Origin: Stenotrophomonas maltophilia
GTDB lineage: Bacteria > Pseudomonadota > Gammaproteobacteria > Xanthomonadales > Xanthomonadaceae
DNA length: 64,000 nucleotides
Direction of reading: 5' to 3'
Assembly: GCA_900113425.1 (NCBI GenBank)
Contig: FOZF01000001.1
Coordinates: forward strand, 347,603-411,602
Positions 32,594 through 41,848 of the stretch are shown one piece after another. A model generated the notes under the pieces. The model was not told the origin of the DNA and made no database searches. It saw only the letters and a program-made list of their open reading frames with translations. Made by a program: the position numbers and the translations under genes. Each line of letters starts with the position of its first letter. Positions within the stretch are counted from its first letter, which is position 1.

Positions 32594-33742
32594 TCAGCCC
32601 GCGTTGGCCGGTGCCGGCGCCGGCATGATGTCCGGCATCGGCAGGCGGCGCGGCTTGCTCGGGAAGGCATGCCGCAGGATGCGCCACACTACCTGGCCGA
32701 ACTGCCGTGGCAGCGAACCGTTGTTGTAGTGCTGACCGTAGCGAAGGCAGATCTCCTTCACTTCCTTGGCGATGGCCGCGTAGCGGTTGGCCGGCAGATC
32801 CGGATAGAAGTGGTGTTCGATCTGGTGGCTGAGGTTGCCCGACAGCACGTTGATCAGGAAGCCACCGCTGATGTTCGACGAGCCACGCAGCTGACGCAGG
32901 TACCAGTGGCCACGCGATTCGTTGCGCAGGCACTCCTTGGGGAACGTCTCCGATTCAGCGGTGAAGTGGCCGCAGAAGATGATCACGTAGGTCCAGATGT
33001 TGCGCAGACCGTTGGCCACCAGGTTGCCCAGCATCACGGTCAGGAAGAACGGGCCGGCCAGCAGCGGGAACAGCACGTAATCCTTCAGCACCTGGCGCAG
33101 CATCTTGCGCGCCACCGGACGGGTCTGCAGCCACATAGCCCGGCCGCTGATGCGGCCCTTCAGCCAGCGCCCCAGGCGCAGGTCCTGGGCGGCCACGCCC
33201 CACTGGAACAGCAGCGCGAAGATCGGTGCGATGATCGGCTGCAGCAGATAGAACGGCTTCCAGCGCTGTTCCGGGAAGATGCGCAGCAGGCCGTAGCCGA
33301 TGTCATCGTCCATGCCACGCACATTGGTATAGGTGTGGTGGCGGAAATTGTGGGTCTTGCGCCAGTTGTCGGCGGTGGCGACGATGTCCCACTCGTAGGT
33401 GTTGCCGTTCAACTTCGGGTCGCCGGTCCAGTCGAACTGGCCGTGCATCACGTTGTGGCCCAGCTCCATGTTCTCCAGGATCTTCGACAGCGCCAGCATG
33501 AGCGTACCGGCAATGGCGGCCGGCCACAGCAGCGGTGCCCACAGCAGCGGCGAGAACGCCGCCAGGAACAGCAGGCTGCGGCCGCCGACGCCGAACCAGC
33601 GCACGGCAGCGGCCACGCGCCGGATGTAGCGCGTATCGGACGCGCCGAGACTGCCGATCACACGGTCGCGGATCGCGTCGAGTTCCTGGCCGAAGGCGTT
33701 CATTTCGGCAGGACTCAGGGCACGGTCGGTAGCGCGGGTCAT
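32594..33742 (-). CDS. Membrane fatty-acid desaturase (DesB-like)
   Basis: This 382-residue diiron desaturase has three His boxes: [19 protein letters not shown] and [13 protein letters not shown]. Hydrophobic segments lie near 55-85 and 165-260. It should introduce a cis double bond into phospholipid acyl chains at the inner membrane, using electrons from the reductase encoded just upstream. It and the reductase form an operon divergent from a FabR/DesT-like repressor, an arrangement like desCB-desT of Pseudomonas aeruginosa. Confidence 0.92.
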   Translation of the reverse strand: MTRATDRALSPAEMNAFGQELDAIRDRVIGSLGASDTRYIRRVAAAVRWFGVGGRSLLFLAAFSPLLWAPLLWPAAIAGTLMLALSKILENMELGHNVMHGQFDWTGDPKLNGNTYEWDIVATADNWRKTHNFRHHTYTNVRGMDDDIGYGLLRIFPEQRWKPFYLLQPIIAPIFALLFQWGVAAQDLRLGRWLKGRISGRAMWLQTRPVARKMLRQVLKDYVLFPLLAGPFFLTVMLGNLVANGLRNIWTYVIIFCGHFTAESETFPKECLRNESRGHWYLRQLRGSSNISGGFLINVLSGNLSHQIEHHFYPDLPANRYAAIAKEVKEICLRYGQHYNNGSLPRQFGQVVWRILRHAFPSKPRRLPMPDIMPAPAPANAG

Positions 33743-33754
33743 GGCAACGGTTCC

Positions 33755-34825
33755 TCAGAGATCCAGGGTCAGGTCGGTGGTCGGCGCACTCACGCAGATC
33801 CGTACGGGCTGCGCCGCTTCGGACTGCGTATCGCCGGTGCGCAGATGGCGGGTACCGCCACTGACGCGTTCACAGCTACAGCTGTTGCAGATGCCCATGC
33901 GGCAGCCGTGCCGGGGCTTGATGCCCTGCGCTTCCAGGCTCTCCAGCAGGGAACGGCCGCGCGGCACGCGCAGCTGGCGACCACTGCGTGCCAGGGTCAG
34001 CGACACCTCGCCTTCGCTGTCGGCATCCAGCAGCGGCGCGGGCGGCGTGAAGGCTTCCGCCTGGAAACCGGCAACCTGATGTGCAAGGCGGCGGCGCGCG
34101 GCGGCAACAAATCCGTCCGGACCACAGGCCAGTACATGGCGCTGTGCCAGCGGCGTGTCATCGCCGGGAATCTGCAGGGCGTGGGTATCGATGCGCGCGG
34201 CCGGCACCTCGCCCTCGCGGGTGGTCAGCAGGTGCACGCGCAGGCCCGGCGTGGCTGCCGCCAGCGCCTGCAGTTCGTCACGGAACTGGACAGCGGCGGC
34301 CGTGCGTTCCCAGTAGAACAGGTCCACCGGCGCGCCCAGCGGTCGCTGGCAGGCGTCGCGCAGCAGGCTGCGCATCGGCGTGATGCCGCTGCCCGCCGCC
34401 AGCAGCAGCACCGGCGCGGCCGCCGGCATATGGAAGTCACCGAAGGCGGCGTCGATACGGAACAGGTCTCCCGGCCGCGCCTGGTTCACCAGGTGCTGGC
34501 TGACCCGGCCCCCCGGCACTGCCTTGACGGTAATGGCCAGTTCGCGGCCACTCAGCCGGGTCGGGCTGTAGCTGCGCTGCCATACCCGCCCCTCAAGCTC
34601 GACGCCGAGGGTGACGTGCTGGCCGGCGCGCATGCCGGCCCAGTGCCGGTTGCAGCGCAGGACCAGGGTCGCCGCGCCCTCGCCGGCCGGCTCGCGCCGG
34701 ACCAGACGTGCCAACGGCTCGCGCAGGGTCCACAACGGATTGAGCTGGCCGGCCCAGAAATCGAACAGCGTGGGCGACAGCCAGCGGTGCAGGGAAAACG
34801 GGGACGGACGGACGACAGCGCTCAT
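33755..34825 (-). CDS. Ferredoxin reductase (FAD/NADPH plus C-terminal [2Fe-2S] domain), DesC-like
   Basis: This 356-residue electron-transfer protein has an FAD domain (RSYSPTRLSGRELAITVK), an NAD(P)H domain (LLLAAGSGITPMRSLL, CGPDGF) and a C-terminal plant-type ferredoxin domain with CRMGICNSCSC and a later Cys in VRICVSAP. It should feed electrons to the desaturase whose gene starts 12 bp after its stop. The ATG at 34825 is chosen; the longer open frame upstream runs through the divergent regulator. Two overlapping palindromes lie before the start. Confidence 0.9.
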   Translation of the reverse strand: MSAVVRPSPFSLHRWLSPTLFDFWAGQLNPLWTLREPLARLVRREPAGEGAATLVLRCNRHWAGMRAGQHVTLGVELEGRVWQRSYSPTRLSGRELAITVKAVPGGRVSQHLVNQARPGDLFRIDAAFGDFHMPAAAPVLLLAAGSGITPMRSLLRDACQRPLGAPVDLFYWERTAAAVQFRDELQALAAATPGLRVHLLTTREGEVPAARIDTHALQIPGDDTPLAQRHVLACGPDGFVAAARRRLAHQVAGFQAEAFTPPAPLLDADSEGEVSLTLARSGRQLRVPRGRSLLESLEAQGIKPRHGCRMGICNSCSCERVSGGTRHLRTGDTQSEAAQPVRICVSAPTTDLTLDL

Positions 34826-34847
34826 GGCAGTCACTATACGGGCGCAC

Positions 34848-34872
34848 ATACACCTGTGTATACATGTGTATA
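34848..34872. promoter_or_regulatory. Double palindromic operator between desaturase operon and TetR repressor
   Basis: Two perfect 14-bp inverted repeats overlap by 3 bp: ATACAC-CT-GTGTAT (34848-34861) and TATACA-TG-TGTATA (34859-34872). Their centres are 11 bp apart, one helical turn. They sit in the only AT-rich stretch between the two start codons, as expected for cooperative binding of a TetR-family dimer controlling both promoters. Confidence 0.78.
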
Positions 34873-34888
34873 TTGAACCGGATTGGGT

Positions 34889-35575
34889 ATGATTCAGCCT
34901 TGCCCCACCGGAACCCTCATGGCCGCTGCCACCGTCCTGTCGATACCCGAAGATGCGCAGAGCCCGGCCCGCCGTACGGTGAGCCGCGAGGATCTGCTGG
35001 CCGCAGCCCTGAAGCTGATCGGCCCCCACCGCAGCCTGTCCACTCTCAGCCTGCGCGAGGTCGCGCGTGAGGCGGGCATCGCGCCGAACAGCTTCTACCG
35101 GCAGTTCCGCGACATGGACGAACTGGCCGTGGCACTCATCGATGTGGCCGGCCGTTCCCTGCGCACCATCATCGGCGAGGCGCGGCAGCGCGCGACCTCC
35201 TCCGCCACCAGCGTGGTGCGGGTATCGGTGGAGACCTTCATGGAGCAGCTGCGCGCGGACGACAAGCTGCTGCACGTCCTGCTGCGCGAAGGTGCGGTCG
35301 GCTCGGATGACTTCAAGCACGCCGTCGAGCGCGAGCTGCATTACTTCGAGGAAGAGCTGCAGCACGACCTGGTGCGCCTGGCGGCCCTGGACGGTGCGGT
35401 GCTGCATGCACCGGAGCTGGTGGCCAAGGCGATCACCCGCCTGGTGTTCGCGATGGGCGCCACCGCGATGGACCTGCCGCCGGAGAAAGATCCGGAACTG
35501 GTCGAACAGATCTCCACGATGATCCGCATGATCATCGTCGGCGCCCGCACCCCGGCCGCCTTCCGCCGCGGTTGA
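34889..35575 (+). CDS. FabR/DesT-like TetR-family repressor of unsaturated fatty acid genes
   Basis: This 228-residue TetR protein has an HTH, LSLREVAREAGIAPNSFYRQFRDMDELA, which is nearly the FabR sequence. The C-terminal ligand domain follows FabR in length and in segments such as VETFMEQL and LHVLLREGAVGS. FabR and DesT sense the acyl-CoA or acyl-ACP pool. Position opposite a desaturase/reductase operon supports that role. Possible starts are ATG 34889 and ATG 34919, which has a GGAA upstream. Confidence 0.87.
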   Translation: MIQPCPTGTLMAAATVLSIPEDAQSPARRTVSREDLLAAALKLIGPHRSLSTLSLREVAREAGIAPNSFYRQFRDMDELAVALIDVAGRSLRTIIGEARQRATSSATSVVRVSVETFMEQLRADDKLLHVLLREGAVGSDDFKHAVERELHYFEEELQHDLVRLAALDGAVLHAPELVAKAITRLVFAMGATAMDLPPEKDPELVEQISTMIRMIIVGARTPAAFRRG

Positions 35576-35908
35576 CCGCGCGGCGGCCTGCCCCACCGCG
35601 CAGCGATGCTGCATCGCAGCATACGCATCGATGGCCGCGCGGCAATTGCGTGACCCTCATCCCAATTTAGATCGGTGAAAGTGTTCTCGCATGCGCCTGA
35701 CGGGGGCTTCATGCCGTTTTCACTTCGCGAGGACTATCCAGCACCCACGAACTCCGCAGCTGAATAGGCCTATGCGGGCGGCAGCTGGATGGACGTCGTT
35801 GCAGGTGAGTGTTTTGGACGAATTGCATGGCTCTGCGGGCCATCGCCCCGCAGAGTGCCGCCTCCGGCCTGTGGGGACGGGCCCCATCCAACGTTCTGGA
35901 GAGAAACC
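35576..35908. other. Intergenic region upstream of the autotransporter
   Basis: About 330 bp without a supported gene. It contains a 9-bp perfect hairpin CTCTGCGGG/CCCGCAGAG with a 7-nt loop at 35831-35855, inside the probable 5' leader of the autotransporter. An AT-richer patch with possible promoter elements lies around 35660-35680. Nothing resembling a tRNA or known riboswitch was seen. Confidence 0.45.
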
Positions 35909-38275
35909 ATGTGCACGACGCAGTCCATGCCGCGCCTTTCCCGTGTCCGCAGCGCCCCACTCAGCCTCGCACTGGCGATCGCCGTGTCGTTGTCGATGCA
36001 GCAGACAGCCCAGGCGCAGAGCGTGATCGTCGAGGCTGGCGACACCCTGGACGTTGACCCGGGCAGCCCGTATGAGGACCGGGATTTCGACGTCCGCGGC
36101 ACGCTCAACCTCAATGGTGTGACCGTCGGAAACATCAACACGGAAGCTGGCGGCATCGTCAACGCCACGAACGCAACGATCAACAGCGATGAGCTGGCTG
36201 GATTTGATTTTACCCAGGCACAGGGAACCATCTCAGGATCGACGATCGTCGCGCTGGACCCCTTGGGCTTCGGGATGACTCTGTCCGCCAGTTTCAGTGC
36301 GCCGTCCGTGCCGCTGAGCCGGATCGAGATCGCCAACAGCCGGGTGTCCGGCGGCAGTGCCGGAGCAGTCATCTCTGGCGGCGGGACGCTGGTTTCCAGA
36401 AGCACGACGTTCACCGGCGAGACCGCATTCCGGTTATTTGCAGGCTCGTTGGAGTTGAGGGAAGGTTCCCGCGCCATCGGCAGCAGCACCGGCCTGCATC
36501 TGGGATACTCCACCGTCGGCCAGCCGGGCTTCGTCGATCCGGGCGACTGGCACGTGCTGGTGGATGGCTCAAGCGTCGAAGGAGGAAGCGGCCCTGCGGT
36601 AAGGGTGGGACCGTTGGCTCGCCGCACGCCGGAAGTTACGCGCCTGACGCTGCAGAACGGCGCTACGCTGGTCGGCGGCAACGGCAATCTGGTCGAAGTT
36701 GAAGACGTGTACCTGCTCGACCTCACCGCCCGCACGTCCACCCTCAACGGCAACTTCGTCATTGCCGATACCGCAGCCGCCACCCTGCGCTTCCTGGATG
36801 GGCTGGTGCTGACTGGACAGATCAACGGCCCGGCGGAGGTGATCGTCGACCAGGGCGGACGCTGGACGCTGTCCGGCGACAGCAGCACCGGCAACCTCAC
36901 CCTGGGCTCGGGGAGCCACATCCTGCTGGGCGCGGAAGGTCAGGCGGCGTATCCGCAGCTGACGGTCAACGGCAACTACACGGGCAACGGCGGCACCCTG
37001 CACTTCAATACCGTGCTGGCCGGCGATGATGCCGCCACCTCACGCATGCACGTCACCGGCGACACCGGCGGCACCACCCATGTCATCGTCAACAACATCG
37101 CCGGCGCCGGTGCGCAGACGGTCACCGGCATCCCGCTGGTCCAGGTCGATGGTGCCAGCACGGGCAGCTTCGTCCTGCAGGGCCGCGCCATCGGCGGCAT
37201 GTACGAGTATTTCCTGCATCGCAACGCACCGGGCACTGCCGACGGCAACTGGTACCTGGCCTCGACCTACACCGGCAACCCCTGCGACCTGGATCCATCA
37301 CTGCCGGAATGCGACCCGCAGGACCCGGTCATTCCCGATCCCGATCCCGAGCCCGTGCTGCGCCCCGAGCCTGGCGCCTACCTGGCCAACCAGGCCGCCG
37401 CCGAGCAGATGTTCCGGCTGCGACGCCACGACCGCGGGGAGCCGGGCTTCGACCGCGCGCGCCCGGGAACCTGGGTGCGTGGTGGCCGCGATCAGATCCA
37501 GGCCAGCATCGCCGGCCAGGTCGATGCGCGCACGCACCTCAACGTGCTGCAACTGGGCACCGACCTCTGGCGCTGGGGCGAAGGCCGCGGCCAGCTCGGC
37601 CTGATGCTCGGCCGCGGCGATGCCAGCACCCGTGCGGTATCGACCCTTACCGGCTACGGCACACGCGGCAAGGTCAAGGGCACGTCGGCCGGCGTGTACG
37701 TGGGCTGGGTGCAGGACGCGCAGAGCAGCGCTGGCCTGTACGTCGATGGCTGGGCGCAGGCCTCGCGCTTCGACAACGAGGTGCAGGGCGAAGCACTGGA
37801 CAAGGAGACGTACGACGCCAAGGCACGCAGCGCGTCGCTGGAGATCGGATACGCGTGGGCGATCCGCACCACCGGCGCCAGCACCCTGTACCTGCAGCCA
37901 CAGGCGCAGTTGATCTGGACCGACTACGACGGCGACAGCCTGGTCGAAGCCAACGGCACCCTGGTCGAGGACGGCCGCAGCGGTGGCCTCGACAGCCGTC
38001 TCGGCGTACGCCTGTTCGGGCAAGGCACCCTGCAGGGCAATCTCGTGCAGCCGTTCCTCGCAGTGAACTGGCTGCGTGGAGAACGTGACCCGTCGATGCG
38101 CTTCAATGGCGAGCAGCTGGACGCACGCCTGCCGAAGAACCTCTACGAAGTGCAGGCCGGCGCCCAGCTGCAGCTGGGACAGCGCTGGAGTGCCTGGGGC
38201 GACCTGCGCGTGCAGCGCGGCGAGCGCGACTACCGCAACCATGGGGCACAGCTGGGCCTGCGCGCCGCCTGGTGA
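35909..38275 (+). CDS. Classical (type Va) autotransporter with pertactin-like passenger
   Basis: This 788-residue secreted protein has a signal peptide ending TAQAQ. A passenger (about 40-450) is rich in short beta repeats (LNLNGVTVGN, RLTLQNGATLVGGNGN) typical of a right-handed beta-helix. A Pro/Asp linker (CDPQDPVIPDPDPEPV) leads to a C-terminal 12-strand barrel of about 290 residues ending LGLRAAW. The passenger shows no protease or esterase motif, so adhesion or aggregation is most likely. A GGAGAG ribosome site precedes the ATG. It is monocistronic, bounded by a strong hairpin. Confidence 0.9.
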   Translation: MCTTQSMPRLSRVRSAPLSLALAIAVSLSMQQTAQAQSVIVEAGDTLDVDPGSPYEDRDFDVRGTLNLNGVTVGNINTEAGGIVNATNATINSDELAGFDFTQAQGTISGSTIVALDPLGFGMTLSASFSAPSVPLSRIEIANSRVSGGSAGAVISGGGTLVSRSTTFTGETAFRLFAGSLELREGSRAIGSSTGLHLGYSTVGQPGFVDPGDWHVLVDGSSVEGGSGPAVRVGPLARRTPEVTRLTLQNGATLVGGNGNLVEVEDVYLLDLTARTSTLNGNFVIADTAAATLRFLDGLVLTGQINGPAEVIVDQGGRWTLSGDSSTGNLTLGSGSHILLGAEGQAAYPQLTVNGNYTGNGGTLHFNTVLAGDDAATSRMHVTGDTGGTTHVIVNNIAGAGAQTVTGIPLVQVDGASTGSFVLQGRAIGGMYEYFLHRNAPGTADGNWYLASTYTGNPCDLDPSLPECDPQDPVIPDPDPEPVLRPEPGAYLANQAAAEQMFRLRRHDRGEPGFDRARPGTWVRGGRDQIQASIAGQVDARTHLNVLQLGTDLWRWGEGRGQLGLMLGRGDASTRAVSTLTGYGTRGKVKGTSAGVYVGWVQDAQSSAGLYVDGWAQASRFDNEVQGEALDKETYDAKARSASLEIGYAWAIRTTGASTLYLQPQAQLIWTDYDGDSLVEANGTLVEDGRSGGLDSRLGVRLFGQGTLQGNLVQPFLAVNWLRGERDPSMRFNGEQLDARLPKNLYEVQAGAQLQLGQRWSAWGDLRVQRGERDYRNHGAQLGLRAAW

Positions 38276-38310
38276 CGCCCGGCCTCCCGCCCGGAACCCG
38301 CGCCTGCCCC

Positions 38311-38341
38311 GCCCCTGCCGGATATGACATCCGGCAGGGGC
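38311..38341 (+). terminator. Strong hairpin after the autotransporter
   Basis: A perfect 13-bp stem GCCCCTGCCGGAT and complement with a 5-nt loop lies 35 bp after the stop. It has no T-run but is the obvious transcription end. Confidence 0.75.
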
Positions 38342-38422
38342 GACCCCGTTAGATGTAATGTTATAACACCGTCGTTCCTGATGAGCGACCTGTGCCGTGC
38401 CGATGAATGCAGCGTTATGCTT

Positions 38423-38442
38423 GATATAGCAATTGCTATATC
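38423..38442 (+). promoter_or_regulatory. MntR-type operator upstream of TonB receptor
   Basis: A perfect 20-bp palindrome, GATATAGCA-AT-TGCTATATC, shares its core ATATAGCA-NN-TGCTATAT with the site in front of mntH. It overlaps a possible promoter (TTATGC, 16 bp, TATATC). MntR bound to Mn(II) would block transcription of the receptor operon. A second 10-bp palindrome, TGTTATAACA, lies about 60 bp further upstream. Confidence 0.82.
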
Positions 38443-38513
38443 TATGAGCATTTGCTTTCATGTGCACCAGCCAGGTCGCCCTCGCCGCTCTCTTCCCCAA
38501 GGACGACGCCTCC

Positions 38514-40670
38514 ATGCCCCATTCCATGCCGCCGTGCCACCTTCCGCTGGCCACCGCCATCTTCTTTGCCCTGTCGACCCCGGTAATGGCCGGCACGCCC
38601 TCGCCCACGCAGCTGGACCGGGTGCAGGTCAAGGTCAGCACCGCCACGCGCAGCGAGCGCCTGCTTGCGGATGTGCCGATCCGTACCGAAGTGCTGCGCA
38701 GGGAAGACATCGCGCTGCGTGCGGCCACCGATTTCTCCCGTGCGGTCGAACTGATCAATGGCCTGCGCGTGGAAAGCAACTGCCAGAACTGCAACACCAG
38801 CGAAGTGCAGCTGCTGGGCCTGCCGGGTGCCTACAACCAACTTCTGTTCGACGGCATCCCGCTGCTGTCCACGCTGGGCAGCGTGTACGGCCTGGAGCAG
38901 ATTCCCGCTGGCTTCGTCGATCGCATCGAAGTGGTCAAGGGCGGTGGCTCGGCGCTGTATGGACCCGGCGCGGTGGCCGGCGTGATCAACCTGGTTCCGC
39001 CGCTGCCCTCGCGCAGTGGCGGCCATGTGCAGGCCGGCGTGGATGTGCTGCGGGGCACGCCGCAGAAGAATGCCGATGTCCGGCTGGATCTGGTCGCCGC
39101 GCAGGCCGATGCCGGGCTGTCGGTGATCGCCCAGCGCAACTGGAACAGTGGCATCGACTACAACGGTGACGACTACACCGAGATCACGCGCAAGGATCTC
39201 AAGGTCGGTGGACTGCAGGCCTGGTATGCGCCCACACCGGGAACACGGCTGCGCGTGGACGTGCAGGTCACCGACGAAACCCGGCGCGGCGGCAACCGCC
39301 TCGACCAGCCGGAGTATCTGGCCAACATCGCCGAATCGCTCGACACCACGTACCGGCGTGGCAGCGTGTCCTGGGACCAGGAAGTAAGCACGGACATCGA
39401 CTTCCGACTGGCGTATGCGTTCGCCGACATCGATCGCGACAGCTTCTACGGCGGTCTCGGCGATGTGGTCACCGACCCGTCCGCAACCGGATACGATCCC
39501 TCCGAACTGGACCCCACCGTGGCCGGCAGCGCCGCCTCGCGCTCCTGGCGGCAATACGGACGCACCCACAATCCGCTGCATTACCTCGACAGCCAGTTGA
39601 ACTGGCGGCTGGGCGCGCATGCCCTGGCGCTCGGCGTGCAGTACAAGCACGAGCGCCTGCGCGATGACAACCGGACCGGTGACGGCCAGCGCCTGGCCGT
39701 GCTGGAGGACGCCAGCTTCCACAACCTGGGCGCCTTCGTGCAGGACGAATGGAGCCTGCGCGAAGACATCGACCTGGTGATCGGCGCGCGCGTGGACAAG
39801 AGTTCCGAACTGGACAACACGGTGTTCTCACCGCGTGTAGCATTGGCCTGGCAGGCCACGGCGAACCTGAAGTGGCGGGCCGGCATCGCCAGTGGATTCC
39901 GCGCACCGGAAATCTTCGTCGAGGACGTGCATGTGGATACGCTTGGCGGCGAGCAGGTGCGCGTGCGCAATGTGCAGGGCCTGAAGGAGGAACGTGCGCT
40001 GACTGCCCTGCTCGGCTTCGACTGGCGTTCGGATCCGGCCGAGCCGGTGTGGACGTGGGATGCCACCGCCTCCTACGCGCGCATCCGTGACACCTTCGCG
40101 CTGGGCGAGATCCAGCGCGGCGCCGACGGCCAGCTCGGCCAGCTGCGCTACAACGCCTCGGGCTCGAACGTACTGGGCATGGAAACCAATCTGGGCTGGC
40201 AACCCTCGCCGCAATGGTGTCTCACCGCGGGCGCATCGTGGTACCGCTCGCGCTTCCGCGAACCCCAGCGCATCTTCGATGACACCGGCGAGGGCGGCGA
40301 CACCGTGATCGACAGCCGCGACTACCTCAAGACCCCTCGCTGGACCGGGCTGGCCCAGCTCGGCTGGTTGCCTTCAGAACCGTGGGAGACCTTCATCGCG
40401 CTGCGCCACACCGGTTCAATGCCGGTGCTGAACAACCGGTTGGGTGAGCTGCACCGCACCCGTGCCTTCTGGGTGACCGACCTGGGCGCCCGTTGGCATC
40501 GCCACCTGGGGGTGGGCGCCGAACGGGAGGTGTCCGTGGCAGCCGGGGTCAAGAACGTGTTCGACCAGCGGCAGAAGGATCTCGAAGCCGGCGCGCTGCG
40601 CGACAGCGACTACGTCTACGGGCCACGCTTCGCGCGCTCGTGGTATGTCAGCCTGCGCTATGCGTTCTGA
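38514..40670 (+). CDS. TonB-dependent outer-membrane receptor, probably for manganese (MnoT-like)
   Basis: This 718-residue receptor has a signal peptide, a plug domain (VPIRTEVLRREDIA, LLFDGIPLLSTLGSVYGLEQIP, VVKGGGSALYGPGAVAGVINL) and a 22-strand barrel ending in FARSWYVSLRYAF. An unusual CQNCNTSEVQLLGLPG sits in the plug. The promoter has the same MntR palindrome as mntH, and mntR/mntH follow 600-1200 bp downstream. An analogous MntR/Mur-controlled receptor, MnoT, is known in Bradyrhizobium. Manganese as substrate is inferred from regulation, not from the protein itself. ATG 38514 has an AAGGA site; ATG 38460 is possible. Confidence 0.85.
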   Translation: MPHSMPPCHLPLATAIFFALSTPVMAGTPSPTQLDRVQVKVSTATRSERLLADVPIRTEVLRREDIALRAATDFSRAVELINGLRVESNCQNCNTSEVQLLGLPGAYNQLLFDGIPLLSTLGSVYGLEQIPAGFVDRIEVVKGGGSALYGPGAVAGVINLVPPLPSRSGGHVQAGVDVLRGTPQKNADVRLDLVAAQADAGLSVIAQRNWNSGIDYNGDDYTEITRKDLKVGGLQAWYAPTPGTRLRVDVQVTDETRRGGNRLDQPEYLANIAESLDTTYRRGSVSWDQEVSTDIDFRLAYAFADIDRDSFYGGLGDVVTDPSATGYDPSELDPTVAGSAASRSWRQYGRTHNPLHYLDSQLNWRLGAHALALGVQYKHERLRDDNRTGDGQRLAVLEDASFHNLGAFVQDEWSLREDIDLVIGARVDKSSELDNTVFSPRVALAWQATANLKWRAGIASGFRAPEIFVEDVHVDTLGGEQVRVRNVQGLKEERALTALLGFDWRSDPAEPVWTWDATASYARIRDTFALGEIQRGADGQLGQLRYNASGSNVLGMETNLGWQPSPQWCLTAGASWYRSRFREPQRIFDDTGEGGDTVIDSRDYLKTPRWTGLAQLGWLPSEPWETFIALRHTGSMPVLNNRLGELHRTRAFWVTDLGARWHRHLGVGAEREVSVAAGVKNVFDQRQKDLEAGALRDSDYVYGPRFARSWYVSLRYAF

Positions 40671-41208
40671 AGCACTGCGCGTTCTGCTGTGCGCGGGCAG
40701 CGTGCTGCTGGCCGCGCCGGTGGCGGCGGAGAACCTGCACGCGCAGGTCTCGGCGTCGCTGATGCGACCGGACGCGCGCTCGCTGCACCCGATGCAGTGG
40801 TCGCCGCCGCCGCGATTGATCGCGCTGTACTTCGGCGCGGACTGGTGCGCGCCCTGCCATGCCTTCGTGCCGACCCTGCGCGGCGTGCGCGACGCGCTGC
40901 GCGAGGCCGGTGCGGACACCGAGGTGGTGTACGTCAGCCAGGATGAGAGCGAGGCCGCGCTGCGCCGCTACATGCGCCACCAGGACATGCCGTGGCCGGT
41001 ACTGGACCCGCGCAGGGCGGCGCGTATGCCGGTGTTGCAGGCGCTGGCCGGCCCGGCGCCGCCCAATCTGGTGCTGATCGACGCGGAGGGTCGCGTGCTG
41101 GCGAACGGTTGGCACGGACGGCGCTATGAGGGTCTGCAGCCGGTACTGAAGCTGTGGCGGGCACGGGCATGCGCACAGGAACAGGCGCGCTGCCCGCCGC
41201 TTGAGTAA
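40660..41208 (+). CDS. Secreted thioredoxin-fold (TlpA-like) protein coupled to the TonB receptor
   Basis: This 182-residue protein has a signal peptide (LRVLLCAGSVLLAAPVAAE) and a thioredoxin fold with FGADWCAPCHAF (CxxC near residue 63). PPNLVLIDAEGRVLANGWHG places the cis-Pro. Its ATG lies within the last codons of the receptor gene (11-bp overlap), so the two are co-translated and share the MntR-controlled promoter. It could reduce the Cys pair in the receptor plug or act on a periplasmic metal carrier. Both ideas are inference. Confidence 0.82.
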   Translation: MRSEALRVLLCAGSVLLAAPVAAENLHAQVSASLMRPDARSLHPMQWSPPPRLIALYFGADWCAPCHAFVPTLRGVRDALREAGADTEVVYVSQDESEAALRRYMRHQDMPWPVLDPRRAARMPVLQALAGPAPPNLVLIDAEGRVLANGWHGRRYEGLQPVLKLWRARACAQEQARCPPLE

Positions 41209-41226
41209 GCTGCGGTCCGTCCACGG

Positions 41227-41251
41227 CCGCCGGGCATGGCCCGGCGCTACC
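41227..41251 (-). repeat. Single SMAG-type repeat
   Basis: One copy of the GGTAGCGCCGGGCCATGCCCGG element in minus orientation lies between the convergent ends of the thioredoxin-like gene and mntR. It can form a stable stem-loop and may also serve as terminator. Confidence 0.85.
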
Positions 41252-41267
41252 GCCACCATTCAGATCG

Positions 41268-41732
41268 CTACCCGCCCTCGGCCTTGCGCACGAATGCTTC
41301 GAACAGGGCCAGCGTCTGCTCGCTGACATGATGCTCGATGCCTTCGGCATCGCGCCGTGCGGTATCGGCATCCACGCCCAGCGCCAACAGGAAGCGCTCC
41401 ACCGTCTGGTGCCGCTGGCGACTGGCATGGGCCAGCGCCTCGCCCTCGGCGGTCAGAAAGACACCACGATAGGGCCGCTGCACGACCCAGCCGTCGCGGG
41501 CCAGCCGCCGCAGCATCTTCGCCACCGTCGGCTGCGCCACCCCCAGGCGGGTGGCGATGTCGACCTGGCGGGCCTCGCCGCCATCGGCCAGCAGGTCCGA
41601 GATCAGCTCGACATAGTCCTCCACCAGTTCCATCCGATGCGCCTCGCGCACCTGCCGGAAGCTCTCGACCTGGCGCTCGGCCTCGATCAAGGGGGGATTC
41701 TTTGGCGATGTCGAATCGTCGCTCTTGCCCAC
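41268..41732 (-). CDS. mntR: Manganese-responsive DtxR-family regulator MntR
   Basis: This 154-residue repressor is strongly similar to E. coli Mnt[52 protein letters not shown] (HTH), [14 protein letters not shown] and [25 protein letters not shown], which holds the metal-binding Glu/His residues. It is divergent from mntH and downstream of the putative manganese receptor operon. Start is a GTG at 41732. No MntR palindrome is seen at its own promoter apart from the mntH site about 90 bp away. Confidence 0.94.
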   Translation of the reverse strand: MGKSDDSTSPKNPPLIEAERQVESFRQVREAHRMELVEDYVELISDLLADGGEARQVDIATRLGVAQPTVAKMLRRLARDGWVVQRPYRGVFLTAEGEALAHASRQRHQTVERFLLALGVDADTARRDAEGIEHHVSEQTLALFEAFVRKAEGG

Positions 41733-41813
41733 GCGTGTGCCTGTCCTGCCGAAGTCGTCCGGGAATGAAGCTGAATTCTGGACCAGTGACGCGACAAAGA
41801 CGATTGTTTCACA

Positions 41814-41842
41814 TTGCTATTGGATATAGCAGGTGCTATATT
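41814..41842 (+). promoter_or_regulatory. mntH promoter with MntR operator
   Basis: A TTGCTA -35 and TATATT -10 are separated by 17 bp. The palindrome ATATAGCA-GG-TGCTATAT (41824-41841) overlaps the spacer and the -10 box, so bound MntR would exclude RNA polymerase. The predicted transcription start falls on or next to the mntH ATG at 41849, and there is no ribosome site, which suggests a leaderless transcript. Confidence 0.8.
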
Positions 41843-41848
41843 GCGCGC

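Noticed and set aside
37298..38797. 499-codon minus-strand frame spanning the autotransporter end and receptor start
   Set aside because: Crosses a terminator hairpin and the MntR operator region; no protein-like features.
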